64,000 nt of DNA from Thauera sp. 28. Lineage in GTDB: Bacteria > Pseudomonadota > Gammaproteobacteria > Burkholderiales > Rhodocyclaceae. The stretch lies in the NCBI RefSeq assembly GCF_000310145.2, contig NZ_AMXA01000014.1, forward strand, positions 32,385 to 96,384, written 5' to 3'. How positions within the stretch are numbered: position 1 is the first letter of the stretch; every line of letters begins with the position of its first letter. Positions 29,769 through 40,081 of this stretch are shown here, one piece after another. Made by a program: the position numbers and the translations under genes. The notes under the pieces are model-generated. The model was not told where the DNA came from. It made no database searches and was given only the letters and a program-made list of their open reading frames with translations.

Positions 29769-29772
<4 letters not shown>
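28882..29772 (-). CDS. rfbD: dTDP-4-dehydrorhamnose reductase
   Basis: The 296-residue SDR protein begins [20 protein letters not shown] (GxxGQVG dinucleotide motif). It carries the catalytic YGRTK (Tyr/Lys) near residue 130 and STDYVFDG near 105. It reduces dTDP-4-keto-L-rhamnose with NAD(P)H, the last step to dTDP-L-rhamnose. Its ATG overlaps the rfbB stop (ATGA). RfbA and RfbC are not in the window and must lie elsewhere. Confidence 0.93.
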
Positions 29773-30845
<1,073 letters not shown>

Positions 30846-31032
30846 GATACGGCTCCTGTCCTGATTGCAAAGGCTGGATTATGGCATCGGGAAGCGGCCG
30901 GGCACAGTCCGGATGTGGCAGCTGGCACCTGCGGCACCGTGGTCGGGCCCTGGCGGGTCTTTCGAGGTGGGGCCCGGGGCGCCAAGAGACATGATTGCGT
31001 CGCTCCAGCGGCTGTTCCCGTGGCGCCTCGCG

Positions 31033-32259
31033 TTACATCGCGAGGCGTTCGGCGTAGCCCGTCATCTCGAGATAGCCTTCACCGATCGCACGCGCCTCGT
31101 CTGCCGCACCCAGTTCGAACAGGCGAACCGCGCCCTCCCAGTAGATCGCCCCGGTCGACGCGCGGCTGTCCAGTTCCTGGTCATCGATCAACGGTCGCAG
31201 GCGCAGGCGGCGCCCGGCGAGCTCGATCTCCCACTCCACCGGGTAGCGGATGCCGGTGCGCGGTGATTGCCAGTGGCGCAGCGGGGTAAAACGCAGCTCG
31301 TCGGGGCCATGGATGCGCGAGGCACCGTCCTCTTCGCTCAGCGTGCCTGCATGCCAGAGCGCCCTGCCCTCGCCATCGCGCATCTGAAAGGCCATCAGTC
31401 CGCCGCCGCCATACAGATTGATACCGACCCAGTCCCAGCCGCGCGCGCCTTCGGGCAGGATCTCGCTAGACCACTCGTGATCGAGCCAGGCATGGCCCTC
31501 AACCTCGCGCACCGTGCCGCCGATACGCATGCGCCCGCCCACCATCATCTGTGGTCGGCTGTAGTAATAGCTGGCATTGAGTGGATCCGGCGCCTTCTGG
31601 CTGAAGCCCTGCTTGCCGTTGAGGACAGGCGCACGACCCGGCTCGAACACCAGTTCGAAGCCAAATTCATCGGTCTCGATGTTCGTCCGATAAGGCGCCA
31701 GCACCGTATCGCCGCCTTCCAGCAACCAGTCATCCACCCGCACGGACGTACGCCCCTCGCCCGCCTCGACCAGCCCCGGATAGGCGCGCGCCGAGCGCTC
31801 GGCGTGGCGCAGCCGGCCAATGGACGGGTCCGCGATGGCAGCATGAGCAAGGATCAGCTGACGCGGGGCAAAGCGGCTCGGATTGTCCTCGCCGATACGC
31901 GTACGTACGCGGAAAAAGGTGAGCTGGAAACCATAGCCTCCAGCCCTTCCTTCGGCCCCTCCCTCTCCGGCGCCCTGCCAGTGCCTGCCTGTCCCGCCGC
32001 CCGCTTCGCGCAACCAGCCGGTGACATACCACCACTCGGTGCGAAACTGCGGATGAGCACCAAAGTCCTGCGGAAACTGCAACAGCGCACCCTCCACCAC
32101 CGGAGGGTAGGCCGTGGCCTCTGCACTGGCCGCATGCCCGCCTGCACGTGCAAGCAAAGGCACTCCCGGCAAGGCCAGTGCAAGCAAGCTGCCGACGACC
32201 GGGCGCAGCAGAAAGCGCCGCCGATCCGCAGCAGTTGGGGGTAGCCGCTTGTTCCTCAT
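31033..32259 (-). CDS. AttH/CrtC-like lipocalin-family exported protein
   Basis: The 408-residue product has an N-terminal DRRRFLL motif and hydrophobic stretch (GSLLALALPGVPLLARA), suggesting a Tat signal. The body matches the AttH/carotenoid 1,2-hydratase family: QFRTEWWYVTGWL near 75, YYYSRPQMMVGG, GHAWLDHEWSSEIL and WDWVGINLYGGGGLMAFQMR. AttH-family proteins have two lipocalin-like barrels; CrtC relatives hydrate carotenoids, but most members have no known substrate. It lies 43 bp after an FtsX-type permease and its ATPase, the AttEFGH arrangement, which suggests a periplasmic partner handling a lipid-like molecule. Confidence 0.8.
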   Translation of the reverse strand: MRNKRLPPTAADRRRFLLRPVVGSLLALALPGVPLLARAGGHAASAEATAYPPVVEGALLQFPQDFGAHPQFRTEWWYVTGWLREAGGGTGRHWQGAGEGGAEGRAGGYGFQLTFFRVRTRIGEDNPSRFAPRQLILAHAAIADPSIGRLRHAERSARAYPGLVEAGEGRTSVRVDDWLLEGGDTVLAPYRTNIETDEFGFELVFEPGRAPVLNGKQGFSQKAPDPLNASYYYSRPQMMVGGRMRIGGTVREVEGHAWLDHEWSSEILPEGARGWDWVGINLYGGGGLMAFQMRDGEGRALWHAGTLSEEDGASRIHGPDELRFTPLRHWQSPRTGIRYPVEWEIELAGRRLRLRPLIDDQELDSRASTGAIYWEGAVRLFELGAADEARAIGEGYLEMTGYAERLAM

Positions 32260-32302
32260 CCAAACTCCGTCAGCCTGTCTGCCATGTCATCCGGGGCCGT
32301 GC

Positions 32303-34924
32303 TTACCAGTCCGCCTTCACCGCCTGAACGGCCGAGCGCTGCATCGCGTGCCGGCCCGCCAGCCGGGCAACCCCGCCAGCCAGTACCACCAGGCTGGTAG
32401 CGAACACGCCAAGCGCCAGCCACGGCACGGCAAGATCCATGCTCCAGTGAAAACTCTGGCGGTTGATGATCTCGATCAGCACCCAGGCGATCGCGCCGCC
32501 CGCGAGCAGACCCGCGAGCACTCCGAGCCCTGCTGTTAGCGCACCCTCAAGCGCAATCAGCCGGCCGATCTCGCCGCGGGTCAGGCCGAGATGGCGCAGC
32601 ATGCCGAATTCGCCCTGGCGCGTGGTCGCCAGCGCGGCGAAGGTGGTTGCAATGCCGAACAAGCCGATCAGGATGGCCACCGCCTCCATGAGGTAGGTGA
32701 TCAGGAAGGTGCGATCGAAAATCTCCAGGCTGAGCGCGCGGATCTCGCCCGGCAGCGCGACCGCGATGTGCTCGGGGCCGAAGCGCTGACGCAGCGTCTC
32801 GGACACGCTGTGCGGATCGACACCGGCTGCGACCCGGATCGCCACATCGTTGATGCGCGTGTCGCCGGTCAGCGCAACGTAGTCGCGACTGTCGATGAGG
32901 GCTGCGCCATGCTGGCGGGCGTAGTCGCGCCAGATGCCGGCGACCACGAAGCCCTGCATGCGGCCGCCGATCGGCAACTCGAACACGCTGCCCGGCACCA
33001 GTCGGTGACGATCGGCTGCGGCCTCCGACACCCAGGTCGCAGGAAGCGTCGCGCCGGCAGGCGCAACAAGGCTTCCTGCGACCAGTGGCAAGCCCCACTC
33101 TCCCTGCCCAACTGCATTTACCGGGCGTGCCAACAGGCTGAACAAGGGTTCGGTATCGGACAGGCGCAGATTGACCAGACGGGTGGTATCCACCGCAGCC
33201 ACGCCCTCGACCGCGGCAATGGTGGCGAGCGCGCTTGGGTCGAGGTAGCCACTGGCGGCGGATGATGACGCCCTCACATAGAGATCGGCAGGAAGAACCT
33301 GGCCGAGCCATTCGTCCACCGATACGCGGAAAGAACTCACCATGATCGCCATCGACACCGCCAGTGCGACGCTCGCGATCACGCCGGCCCCTGCGACCAC
33401 GGCCTGTGCAGGCGTTGCGCTCAGGCGCGCGTGGGCAAGTCGCCACAGCACGCTGCGTCCGTGTTCCAGCAATGGCAGCACTGCGCGCGCCAGCGCCGGC
33501 AGGGCGAGCACAGCTGCAGCCAGCACCAGCGCGACGGCCGCATAGCCGCCGACCGGGATCCCGCCCTGGGGCGGCAGTAGGCAGGCGAGCGCTGCAAGGC
33601 CCAGCAGCCCGCCTGCAAGCCGTCCGTCGACCTTCGCCTGGGGCAAGCCTGTACGTTCGGCCTCACCTGCGCGCAGGGCGCGGGCGGGGGCTACGCGCGC
33701 GGCTTCATGCGCGGGCACCCAGGTACCGAGGACACCTGCGGCGACGCCAAGCAGCAGGTAAGCCAGGCTCAGTACAGGATCGACCTGCAGACTCGGTGCG
33801 AGTCCGCGGAAAAAGCCCGCACCCAGGTCGCCGCCCACCAGGCGAAAGGCGCCCCCCGCCAGCGCATGACCCAGCACGACCCCGAGCAGGCCGCCGACGA
33901 GGCCGACCAGTGCGCCCTCGGCGAGCAGCCCGTGCATCAGCGCACGCCGCTCCAGGCCGAGCGCTCGCAGCAGCGCGAACTCGCGTCGCCGCCGTGCCAC
34001 CGCCAGCAACTGGGTTGAGAAAACGAGGAAGCCACCTGTCAGCAAGGCGATCGCAGCCAGCATCGTCAGGTTTACCCGGTAGGCGCGCGACAGCGTGCCC
34101 GCCTCGCTCGCCGCCGCCTCCGGCACACGGAGCGCCACCCCTGCCGGTAACAGCGGTGCGAGCGCGCGCATGGCAGTGTCGACCGCGATCCCATCGGCGA
34201 GCTTGAGATCGATGCGGCTGAGCTGGCCCAAGCGCTCGAAGTGCTGTTGTACCCCTGCGATGTCCATGACGCCGACCAATCCACTCGCCCCCGGCACCTC
34301 GCCGGCCACCCGCAGTCGCAGGCTGCGCAGCCCCGACTGCGCGAGCAACCAGCCGTCCTGAACTGCGGGCGGTTGCAACTCGCCCTCAGCCCGGCCGTTG
34401 CCCTCGGCTGCCTGCTGACGTCCGTCAACGCGCAGCGGCTGCTCCAGGAGCGCACGCGCATCTGCACTCAGGAACAGGTTCGACGGTTGCAGCGCAGCAA
34501 GGCGACCATCGCCCCCGGCATCATCGACGTCGCGCCCCGCCGTTGCGACGACGCGAGGCATCAGCCCGGGCTGCACCTGCATCACCCGGAACAGGTCCAG
34601 GCCGAGGATGCGCAGGCTGTCGTCTCGCCCGGGCAGGCGGGCCTCGATTTCGAGCACCGGGCTGGCGGCAGCGACCTCGGGCCGCATCGCCAGCAGAGGG
34701 TAAAGTGACTCGTCGAAGCCCTCGCGCGCACCCACGACCTGCAGGTCTGCCTCGCCGGCCAGCAGGCGTACGCCGCGGCCGAACTCGTCGAGCGCGGCGC
34801 CATGGATCAGCTGCACCGCCAGCCCAAGCGCGACCCCGAGTGCGATCGCGACCAGAGATAGCGCGGTGGCGAGCCGTCTGCGCAGCAGGCTGGCGAGAAA
34901 GAGATGACGCAGCCGGGTGTTCAT
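32303..34924 (-). CDS. FtsX-family ABC transporter permease (AttFG-like)
   Basis: The 873-residue protein has the double-FtsX layout. TM1 (ATALSLVAIALGVALGLAVQ) comes after a short N-terminus, followed by a large periplasmic domain and three spans near 290-400. A central set of hydrophobic spans precedes a second periplasmic domain, and three C-terminal spans include a TTRQGEFGMLRHLGLTRGEI coupling segment. This resembles LolC/MacB-type mechanotransmission permeases more than classical importers. It overlaps its ATPase gene by ATGA. Substrate unknown; lipid or lipoprotein handling is inferred. Confidence 0.85.
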   Translation of the reverse strand: MNTRLRHLFLASLLRRRLATALSLVAIALGVALGLAVQLIHGAALDEFGRGVRLLAGEADLQVVGAREGFDESLYPLLAMRPEVAAASPVLEIEARLPGRDDSLRILGLDLFRVMQVQPGLMPRVVATAGRDVDDAGGDGRLAALQPSNLFLSADARALLEQPLRVDGRQQAAEGNGRAEGELQPPAVQDGWLLAQSGLRSLRLRVAGEVPGASGLVGVMDIAGVQQHFERLGQLSRIDLKLADGIAVDTAMRALAPLLPAGVALRVPEAAASEAGTLSRAYRVNLTMLAAIALLTGGFLVFSTQLLAVARRRREFALLRALGLERRALMHGLLAEGALVGLVGGLLGVVLGHALAGGAFRLVGGDLGAGFFRGLAPSLQVDPVLSLAYLLLGVAAGVLGTWVPAHEAARVAPARALRAGEAERTGLPQAKVDGRLAGGLLGLAALACLLPPQGGIPVGGYAAVALVLAAAVLALPALARAVLPLLEHGRSVLWRLAHARLSATPAQAVVAGAGVIASVALAVSMAIMVSSFRVSVDEWLGQVLPADLYVRASSSAASGYLDPSALATIAAVEGVAAVDTTRLVNLRLSDTEPLFSLLARPVNAVGQGEWGLPLVAGSLVAPAGATLPATWVSEAAADRHRLVPGSVFELPIGGRMQGFVVAGIWRDYARQHGAALIDSRDYVALTGDTRINDVAIRVAAGVDPHSVSETLRQRFGPEHIAVALPGEIRALSLEIFDRTFLITYLMEAVAILIGLFGIATTFAALATTRQGEFGMLRHLGLTRGEIGRLIALEGALTAGLGVLAGLLAGGAIAWVLIEIINRQSFHWSMDLAVPWLALGVFATSLVVLAGGVARLAGRHAMQRSAVQAVKADW

Positions 34925-35598
34925 GATCCGTGGCGCACCGCATGCAGGCGGCCATCCACGAGTTCCATGACGCGGTCTGCCCGTGCCGCGGCCGCCCGCG
35001 AATGGGTCACCAGGATGCCCGCTGCGCTGCGGGCGCGGAGCTGCTCGAGGAGCAGGTCGAGCACCTCCATCGCACGCCCGGGGTCGAGGTTGCCGGTAGG
35101 CTCGTCGGCAAGCACCACCGCAGGCTGGTGCACCAGGGCACGTGCGATCGCCACGCGCTGCAACTCGCCACCCGACAGCAGGTGGGGCGAGTCGTCTGCT
35201 CGCCTCCCAAGCCCCACGCGGCCGAGCATCTCGCGCGCACGCCGGTCGGCCTCAGCCTCCGGCTGCTGCAGCAACCATAAGGGCAAGGCCACGTTCTGCG
35301 CCAGACTCAGATGCGGCAGGATGTGGAAGGCCTGGAAAACGAAGCCGAAGTGCCTGCGGCGCAGGCGTGCGAGGCCGTCGTCATCGAGCCGCGCAAGTTC
35401 CGTCCCGGCCACCCGGATCTCGCCGCCATCGAAAGGCTCAAGGCCAGCGATGCAGTTGAGCAGGGTGGATTTGCCCACGCCCGACTCGCCGACGATGGCG
35501 ACACATTCGCCGCCGGCGACCTGCAGTTCGAGCGCATCGAAGAGCACGCGTGGTGGCGCACCGGGAAGGGTCTTTATCAGTCCGGATAGTTGCAGCAT
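34921..35598 (-). CDS. ABC transporter ATP-binding protein (LolD/AttE-like)
   Basis: The 225-residue ATPase has Walker A GESGVGKSTLL (about 37-47), the Q-loop in FVFQAFHILPHLSLAQNVAL, signature LLSGGELQRVAIARAL, Walker B VVLADEPTGNLD and the His switch VTHS. The subtype is LolD/MacB-like. I start it at the ATG at 35598, since the longer frame reads into the divergent promoter region. It is divergent from hpnC across 195 bp; a TATACT -10-like box lies at 35700-35705. Confidence 0.9.
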   Translation of the reverse strand: MLQLSGLIKTLPGAPPRVLFDALELQVAGGECVAIVGESGVGKSTLLNCIAGLEPFDGGEIRVAGTELARLDDDGLARLRRRHFGFVFQAFHILPHLSLAQNVALPLWLLQQPEAEADRRAREMLGRVGLGRRADDSPHLLSGGELQRVAIARALVHQPAVVLADEPTGNLDPGRAMEVLDLLLEQLRARSAAGILVTHSRAAAARADRVMELVDGRLHAVRHGS

Positions 35599-35793
35599 GA
35601 GATCCCCGCGTGCGCGGCCGTGTTCTGGTGTTCTTGCGGTGACCGCGCAATGTCCGCCTTGTGTCAGCTGTCGCGGCCGAAAGTTGCATGCCGGCGCGGT
35701 ATACTCCGCCCGCCCTGCAAGGCGATGCCCGCTGTGCACGGCAAGCGCTTTCCCTATTACTCGCACCCGCATGGTGTGCACCCAGTCCAGGTC

Positions 35794-36657
35794 ATGCCGG
35801 TCGAGCACTACGAGAACTTTCCTGTTGCGTCCCTGCTGCTGCCGGCGCGCTTGCGCGAGCCGGTCGAGGCCATCTACGCCTTCGCGCGCAGCGCAGACGA
35901 TGTCGCCGACGAGGGCGACGCGGCGAGCGTGGAACGTCTGGCCCGCCTGCACGACTATCGTCTCGCGCTCGAAACCAGCGCGCGTGGCGGCCCGGTCCGC
36001 GACCCGACCCTGGTGCCGATCTTCGACCGCCTGGGACGAAGCATCCGTGCCCACGGCCTGCCCGTCCAGCCCTTTCGCGATCTGCTCGACGCCTTCGCGC
36101 AGGACGTGGTCAAGACACGCTACCGCGACTTCGCCGAGCTGCTCGACTATTGCCGGCGCTCGGCCAACCCCGTCGGACGTCTGATGCTCTGCCTCTACGG
36201 TGCGGCGACGCCAGACAAGCTGCGTCAGTCGGACGCCATCTGCACCAGCCTGCAGCTGATCAACTTCTGGCAGGACGTCGCCATCGACTGGCGCAAGGCG
36301 CGCATCTACCTGCCGCAGGATGAACTCGCCCGCTTCGGTGTCGATGAGGTCTTCCTCGAACGCGCCAGCACGCAGGGCCTCGATGGCGTGGACGGCGAGG
36401 GCACCGCCCGCTGGCGCGCGCTGATGGCCTTCCAGGCCGGGCGCGCGCGCTCGATGATGCTCGATGGCGCCGGCCTTGCGCGCGCCCTGCCCGGACGCAT
36501 CGGCTGGGAACTGCGCCTGGTCGTGCTGGGCGGACTGCGCATCCTCGAGCGCCTGGATGCAACCGGCTACGACGTCTTTTCCCGCCGCCCGACCCTGGGC
36601 AAGAGCGACTGGCTGCGCCTGGCATGGCGCGCACTGAACTACGGACCCCGCGCATGA
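35794..36657 (+). CDS. hpnC: hydroxysqualene synthase HpnC
   Basis: From MPVEHYENFPVASLLLPARL the product is 287 residues. It is a squalene/phytoene synthase-fold protein with the first Asp-rich motif ARSADDVADEGD near 31-42 and the second in INFWQDVAIDW near 156-166. HpnC converts presqualene diphosphate to hydroxysqualene in the three-enzyme bacterial route. The end overlaps hpnD by ATGA. An in-frame ATG at 35725 would add 23 residues of unlikely leader. Confidence 0.9.
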   Translation: MPVEHYENFPVASLLLPARLREPVEAIYAFARSADDVADEGDAASVERLARLHDYRLALETSARGGPVRDPTLVPIFDRLGRSIRAHGLPVQPFRDLLDAFAQDVVKTRYRDFAELLDYCRRSANPVGRLMLCLYGAATPDKLRQSDAICTSLQLINFWQDVAIDWRKARIYLPQDELARFGVDEVFLERASTQGLDGVDGEGTARWRALMAFQAGRARSMMLDGAGLARALPGRIGWELRLVVLGGLRILERLDATGYDVFSRRPTLGKSDWLRLAWRALNYGPRA

Positions 36658-37487
36658 ACCCGCACGACTACTGCCAGGACAAGGCCGCCAAGAGCGGCTC
36701 GAGCTTCTACTACAGCTTCATGTTCCTGCCCGCCGAGCGACGCCAGGCCATCACTGCGCTGTACGCCTTCTGCCGCGAGGTGGACGACGTCGTAGACGAG
36801 TGCCACGACCTGTCGCTGGCGCAGACCAAGCTCGAATGGTGGCGACAGGAGGTGCAGCGCACCTGGGCCGGGACGCCCACGCACCCCGTCGGCCATGCGC
36901 TCAAGGACGTACTGACGCGCTTCAACCTGCCACAGGAGCAGCTGCTCGAGATCATCGACGGCATGGCGATGGACCTCTCGCAGACCCGCTACCTCGACTT
37001 CAAGGCGCTGCAACTCTACTGCTACCGGGTGGCAAGCGTGGTCGGCCTGCTCGCGGCCGAGATCTTCGGCTACCAGGACCGCCAGACACTCAAGTACGCG
37101 CACGACCTCGGCATGGCCTTCCAGCTCACCAACATCATCCGCGACGTCGGCGAGGATGCCCGCCGCGGCCGCATCTATCTGCCGATCGAGGATCTGCAGC
37201 GTTTCAACGTACCGGCCAAGGACATCCTCGAGGCGCGCTACTCGGACAATTTCCGTGCGTTGATGGCTTTCCAGGCCGAGCGCGCGGAAAGGTTCTACGA
37301 CCAGGCCTTCGCCCAGTTGCCCGCGAGCGACCGCAAGGCCCAGCGCCCGGGGCTGGTAATGGCCGCCATCTACCGCACCCTGCTGCGCGAGATTGCCGCC
37401 GATGGCTTCATGGTCCTCGATCGGCGCACCTCGCTGACGCCGCTGCGCAAGGTCTGGCTCGCCGGCACGACCTGGTTCAAGGGCTGA
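36654..37487 (+). CDS. hpnD: presqualene diphosphate synthase HpnD
   Basis: The 277-residue isoprenoid synthase carries CREVDDVVDE near 39-48 and QLTNIIRDVGEDARRGRIYL near 157-176, the two Mg-diphosphate motifs. It condenses two farnesyl diphosphates to presqualene diphosphate. The start shares ATGA with the hpnC stop, and hpnE follows after 4 bp, so stoichiometric expression of the pathway is likely. Confidence 0.92.
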   Translation: MNPHDYCQDKAAKSGSSFYYSFMFLPAERRQAITALYAFCREVDDVVDECHDLSLAQTKLEWWRQEVQRTWAGTPTHPVGHALKDVLTRFNLPQEQLLEIIDGMAMDLSQTRYLDFKALQLYCYRVASVVGLLAAEIFGYQDRQTLKYAHDLGMAFQLTNIIRDVGEDARRGRIYLPIEDLQRFNVPAKDILEARYSDNFRALMAFQAERAERFYDQAFAQLPASDRKAQRPGLVMAAIYRTLLREIAADGFMVLDRRTSLTPLRKVWLAGTTWFKG

Positions 37488-37491
37488 GCGC

Positions 37492-38820
37492 ATGAGCGTC
37501 CCCGTCGTCGCCGTCATCGGTGCTGGCTACGCCGGCCTGGCCTGTGCCGTCGAACTCGCGCGCGCCGGCGTGCATGTCACCGTGTTCGAGCGTTCGCATA
37601 CCCTGGGCGGGCGGGCGCGGGTGGTGCATAAGGACCACCACTGGCGGGTAGACAACGGCCAGCACATCCTCATCGGCGCCTATGGCGAGCTCACCCGCCT
37701 GATGCGTCTCACTGGCTGCTCGCCCAAGCAGCTCGCACACCTGCCGCTCACCCTGCACGTTCCCGACCGGCTGCAGCTCAAGGCCGCAAGCCTGCCCGCG
37801 CCCTTTCATCTCGCCGTCGGGCTGCTGCGCGCGCGCGGTCTGAGCTGGGCCGATCGCCTGGCCATGCTGCGGCTGATGCGCTGGCTCAAGAAGCGCAGCT
37901 TCCGCGTGCCCGCCGACATGACCGTTACCGGCCTGCTGCAGGCAACGCGCCAGACGCCGCTATTGGTGCAACTGGTTTGGGAACCGCTCTGCGTCGCCGC
38001 GCTAAATACCCCGGCCGCCGAGGCCGATGCACAGGTGTTCGCCAACGTGCTGCGCGACAGCCTGGCCGCAGGCGCCGCAGCCAGCGAACTGCTGCTGCCG
38101 CGCGTCGATCTGTCCGAACTCTTCCCCGTGCCTGCAGCGCGCTACCTTGCCACCCGCCGTGGCAAGCTGCGCACCGGCAACGCAATCGAGGCGGTCGAGC
38201 CGGTGGCCGGCGGCTACCGGCTGCAGGGCGACCCCGGGAGCCAGTCCTGGCCGCAGGTCGTACTTGCCACCGCGCCCTATCATGCGAGCCCGCTACTGGC
38301 CAGCGCGGGTGGCTGCGAACGCCTGGTCGAGCAGATCGATGCGCTCGATCATGAGCCGATCACGACCGTGTACCTCGCCCTCGGCAAGGGCCAGCGCCTG
38401 CCCGAGGCGATGATCGGGCTCGTCTCAGGAACCGCAGTCGACCCTGCGCAATGGGTGTTCGACCGCGGCCAGCTCGGCGGTCCCGAGGGCCTGATGGCTT
38501 GCGTGATCAGCGCCAGCGGACCGCACGAGGCCCTGGAACGCGACGCACTCATCGTCGCCTGCCACGCCCAGCTCGAACGCCAGCTCGGCCGTCGCCTGCC
38601 CGCGCCCGAGTGGTCGCAGTTGATCACCGAGAAGCGCGCCACCCTCGCCTGCCGACCCGGCATTCTGCGCCCGGGCATTCGCACGCCCCTGCCCGGCCTG
38701 TGGCTGGCGGGCGACTACCTGGACTCCGATTATCCGGCCACGCTGGAATCCGCGGTGCGTTCGGGCGTCGCCTGCGCCGCCGCCATCCTCGCCGAACTGG
38801 GACGCAAGGCTGGCGGCTGA
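37492..38820 (+). CDS. hpnE: hydroxysqualene dehydroxylase HpnE
   Basis: The 442-residue flavoprotein begins with the FAD-binding Rossmann motif VAVIGAGYAGLACAVELARAG (about 5-25). HTLGGRARVV near 37-46 follows, and the amine-oxidase-type C-terminal FAD motif GLWLAGDYLDSDYPATLESA lies near 402-421. HpnE removes the hydroxyl to give squalene. No squalene-hopene cyclase lies in the window, so the squalene may feed hopanoids made from genes elsewhere. The 74 bp after the stop show no clear terminator. Confidence 0.92.
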   Translation: MSVPVVAVIGAGYAGLACAVELARAGVHVTVFERSHTLGGRARVVHKDHHWRVDNGQHILIGAYGELTRLMRLTGCSPKQLAHLPLTLHVPDRLQLKAASLPAPFHLAVGLLRARGLSWADRLAMLRLMRWLKKRSFRVPADMTVTGLLQATRQTPLLVQLVWEPLCVAALNTPAAEADAQVFANVLRDSLAAGAAASELLLPRVDLSELFPVPAARYLATRRGKLRTGNAIEAVEPVAGGYRLQGDPGSQSWPQVVLATAPYHASPLLASAGGCERLVEQIDALDHEPITTVYLALGKGQRLPEAMIGLVSGTAVDPAQWVFDRGQLGGPEGLMACVISASGPHEALERDALIVACHAQLERQLGRRLPAPEWSQLITEKRATLACRPGILRPGIRTPLPGLWLAGDYLDSDYPATLESAVRSGVACAAAILAELGRKAGG

Positions 38821-38894
38821 GCCCTGCCCGTCCGTCCTTGCCGTGACCTCGTTTCGAGCCGCGGCCGCGCCCTGAGTACCTTCTGCGCCGGAAC

Positions 38895-40040
38895 TCAGGC
38901 GCTGGATGAAGTTGCTGCGTCAATGAGATGGCGCAGGATCGGGTTGAGCATCGCCGCGCCCAGGCGCTTGCTGCGGGCGCCGTTCCATCCGGCCACCGGA
39001 TCGGGCAGCAAGGCATTGTCCTTGAACGGCATCTCCAGCGTCAGCGACACGCAGCCAAAGCGATGCGCCACCCACTTGCTCGCCAGCGTCAGCAATTCCT
39101 CGCCGAAACGGCCCGGTTTGTAGCCTTCGACGGTCTGGAAGTCCGGGCTTGCGGCAGCAAAGGCTTCGATGAAGCGTGCCTGAGCACGCGCCGCTTCGGC
39201 GCTGAAGCCGGGAACCTCCTCGGCGGTCGAGAAGAAGACGTAGGGCAGCGATTCGTCGCCGTGGATGTCGAGGAACAGCGCGCAGCCGGTGCGCTCCATC
39301 TCCGCGCGCACCAGGAAGACTTCCGGGCTGGCGAGCGGATCGGGCTCGCGCCATTCGCGGTTCAGGTTGCGCCCGGCCGCATTGGTGCGCAGGTTGCCGC
39401 GCACGGCGCCATCCGGGTTCATGTTCGGCACGATGTAGAGCACGGCGAGTTCGCGGATGCGCCGTGCCACGGGGTCCGCAGGGTCGAGCAGGCGCTCGAG
39501 CAGGCCTTCGACGAACCACTCGGCCATGGTCTCGCCCGGGTGCTGGCGGGCGATGATCCACAGCGGCGGACGGCCCGCCGCTGGATCGCCGACGACCACG
39601 AGGTCGAGGTCGCGGCCATCGACGGTGCTGCCGAGATCACGGTTCTTGGCGAAGGGCGACTGAGCGACATGGCCGATCAGGTCGAGGTGGCGTTCGTAGG
39701 AATACGGCTCGAAATAGGCGTAGTAGACGCCGTCGCGCTCGGGCGTGTGCTCGACGATCAGTGCGCCGTCGCGGAAATGCGTGCCCTCCACGCGGAACCA
39801 GTGCTGGCGGTCGTAGGACGCGACGCAGCGGTAGTCCGGCCAACCGTCCGGGTAGGCCGCCGCCGCGGCGTTCTCGAACACCATGCGCACCGCCCTGCCC
39901 GCAGCACCATGCAGGCGGAAGTGGAACCACTGGTGGAAGGCTGCGGCATTGTCCGCACGCAGGCGCAGGCGGATGTCCTGCGGATCGTCGAGGCTGAGTA
40001 CCTCGATTGCACCGGAATCGAAACAGCTGCTGATCTTCAT
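38895..40040 (-). CDS. M14-family metallocarboxypeptidase
   Basis: The 381-residue enzyme has an N-terminal beta domain (about 1-115, with FHQWFHFRLHGAAGRAVRMV) typical of the cytosolic carboxypeptidase-like M14 group. A zinc-peptidase domain follows: ARQHPGETMAEW supplies the HxxE ligands, NPDGAVRGNLRTN the substrate-binding Asn/Arg, FLDIHGDE the third ligand and LTLEMPFK the catalytic Glu. There is no signal peptide, so it is cytoplasmic. It cleaves C-terminal residues from peptides or proteins; the target is unknown. It lies 41 bp after yaaA. Confidence 0.85.
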   Translation of the reverse strand: MKISSCFDSGAIEVLSLDDPQDIRLRLRADNAAAFHQWFHFRLHGAAGRAVRMVFENAAAAAYPDGWPDYRCVASYDRQHWFRVEGTHFRDGALIVEHTPERDGVYYAYFEPYSYERHLDLIGHVAQSPFAKNRDLGSTVDGRDLDLVVVGDPAAGRPPLWIIARQHPGETMAEWFVEGLLERLLDPADPVARRIRELAVLYIVPNMNPDGAVRGNLRTNAAGRNLNREWREPDPLASPEVFLVRAEMERTGCALFLDIHGDESLPYVFFSTAEEVPGFSAEAARAQARFIEAFAAASPDFQTVEGYKPGRFGEELLTLASKWVAHRFGCVSLTLEMPFKDNALLPDPVAGWNGARSKRLGAAMLNPILRHLIDAATSSSA

Positions 40041-40081
40041 TGGCGCTATCCGGTTGCGCCCGCACGAGGCGGGCGGTGGAT

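Noticed and set aside
30944..30976. CGGGCCC palindrome as a terminator for the AttH-like gene
   Set aside because: The loop is 19 nt and no T-run follows, so support is too weak.
33364..34206. 280-codon plus-strand frame opposite the FtsX permease
   Set aside because: Arg/Pro/Ala-rich shadow frame; the permease on the minus strand has clear membrane topology.
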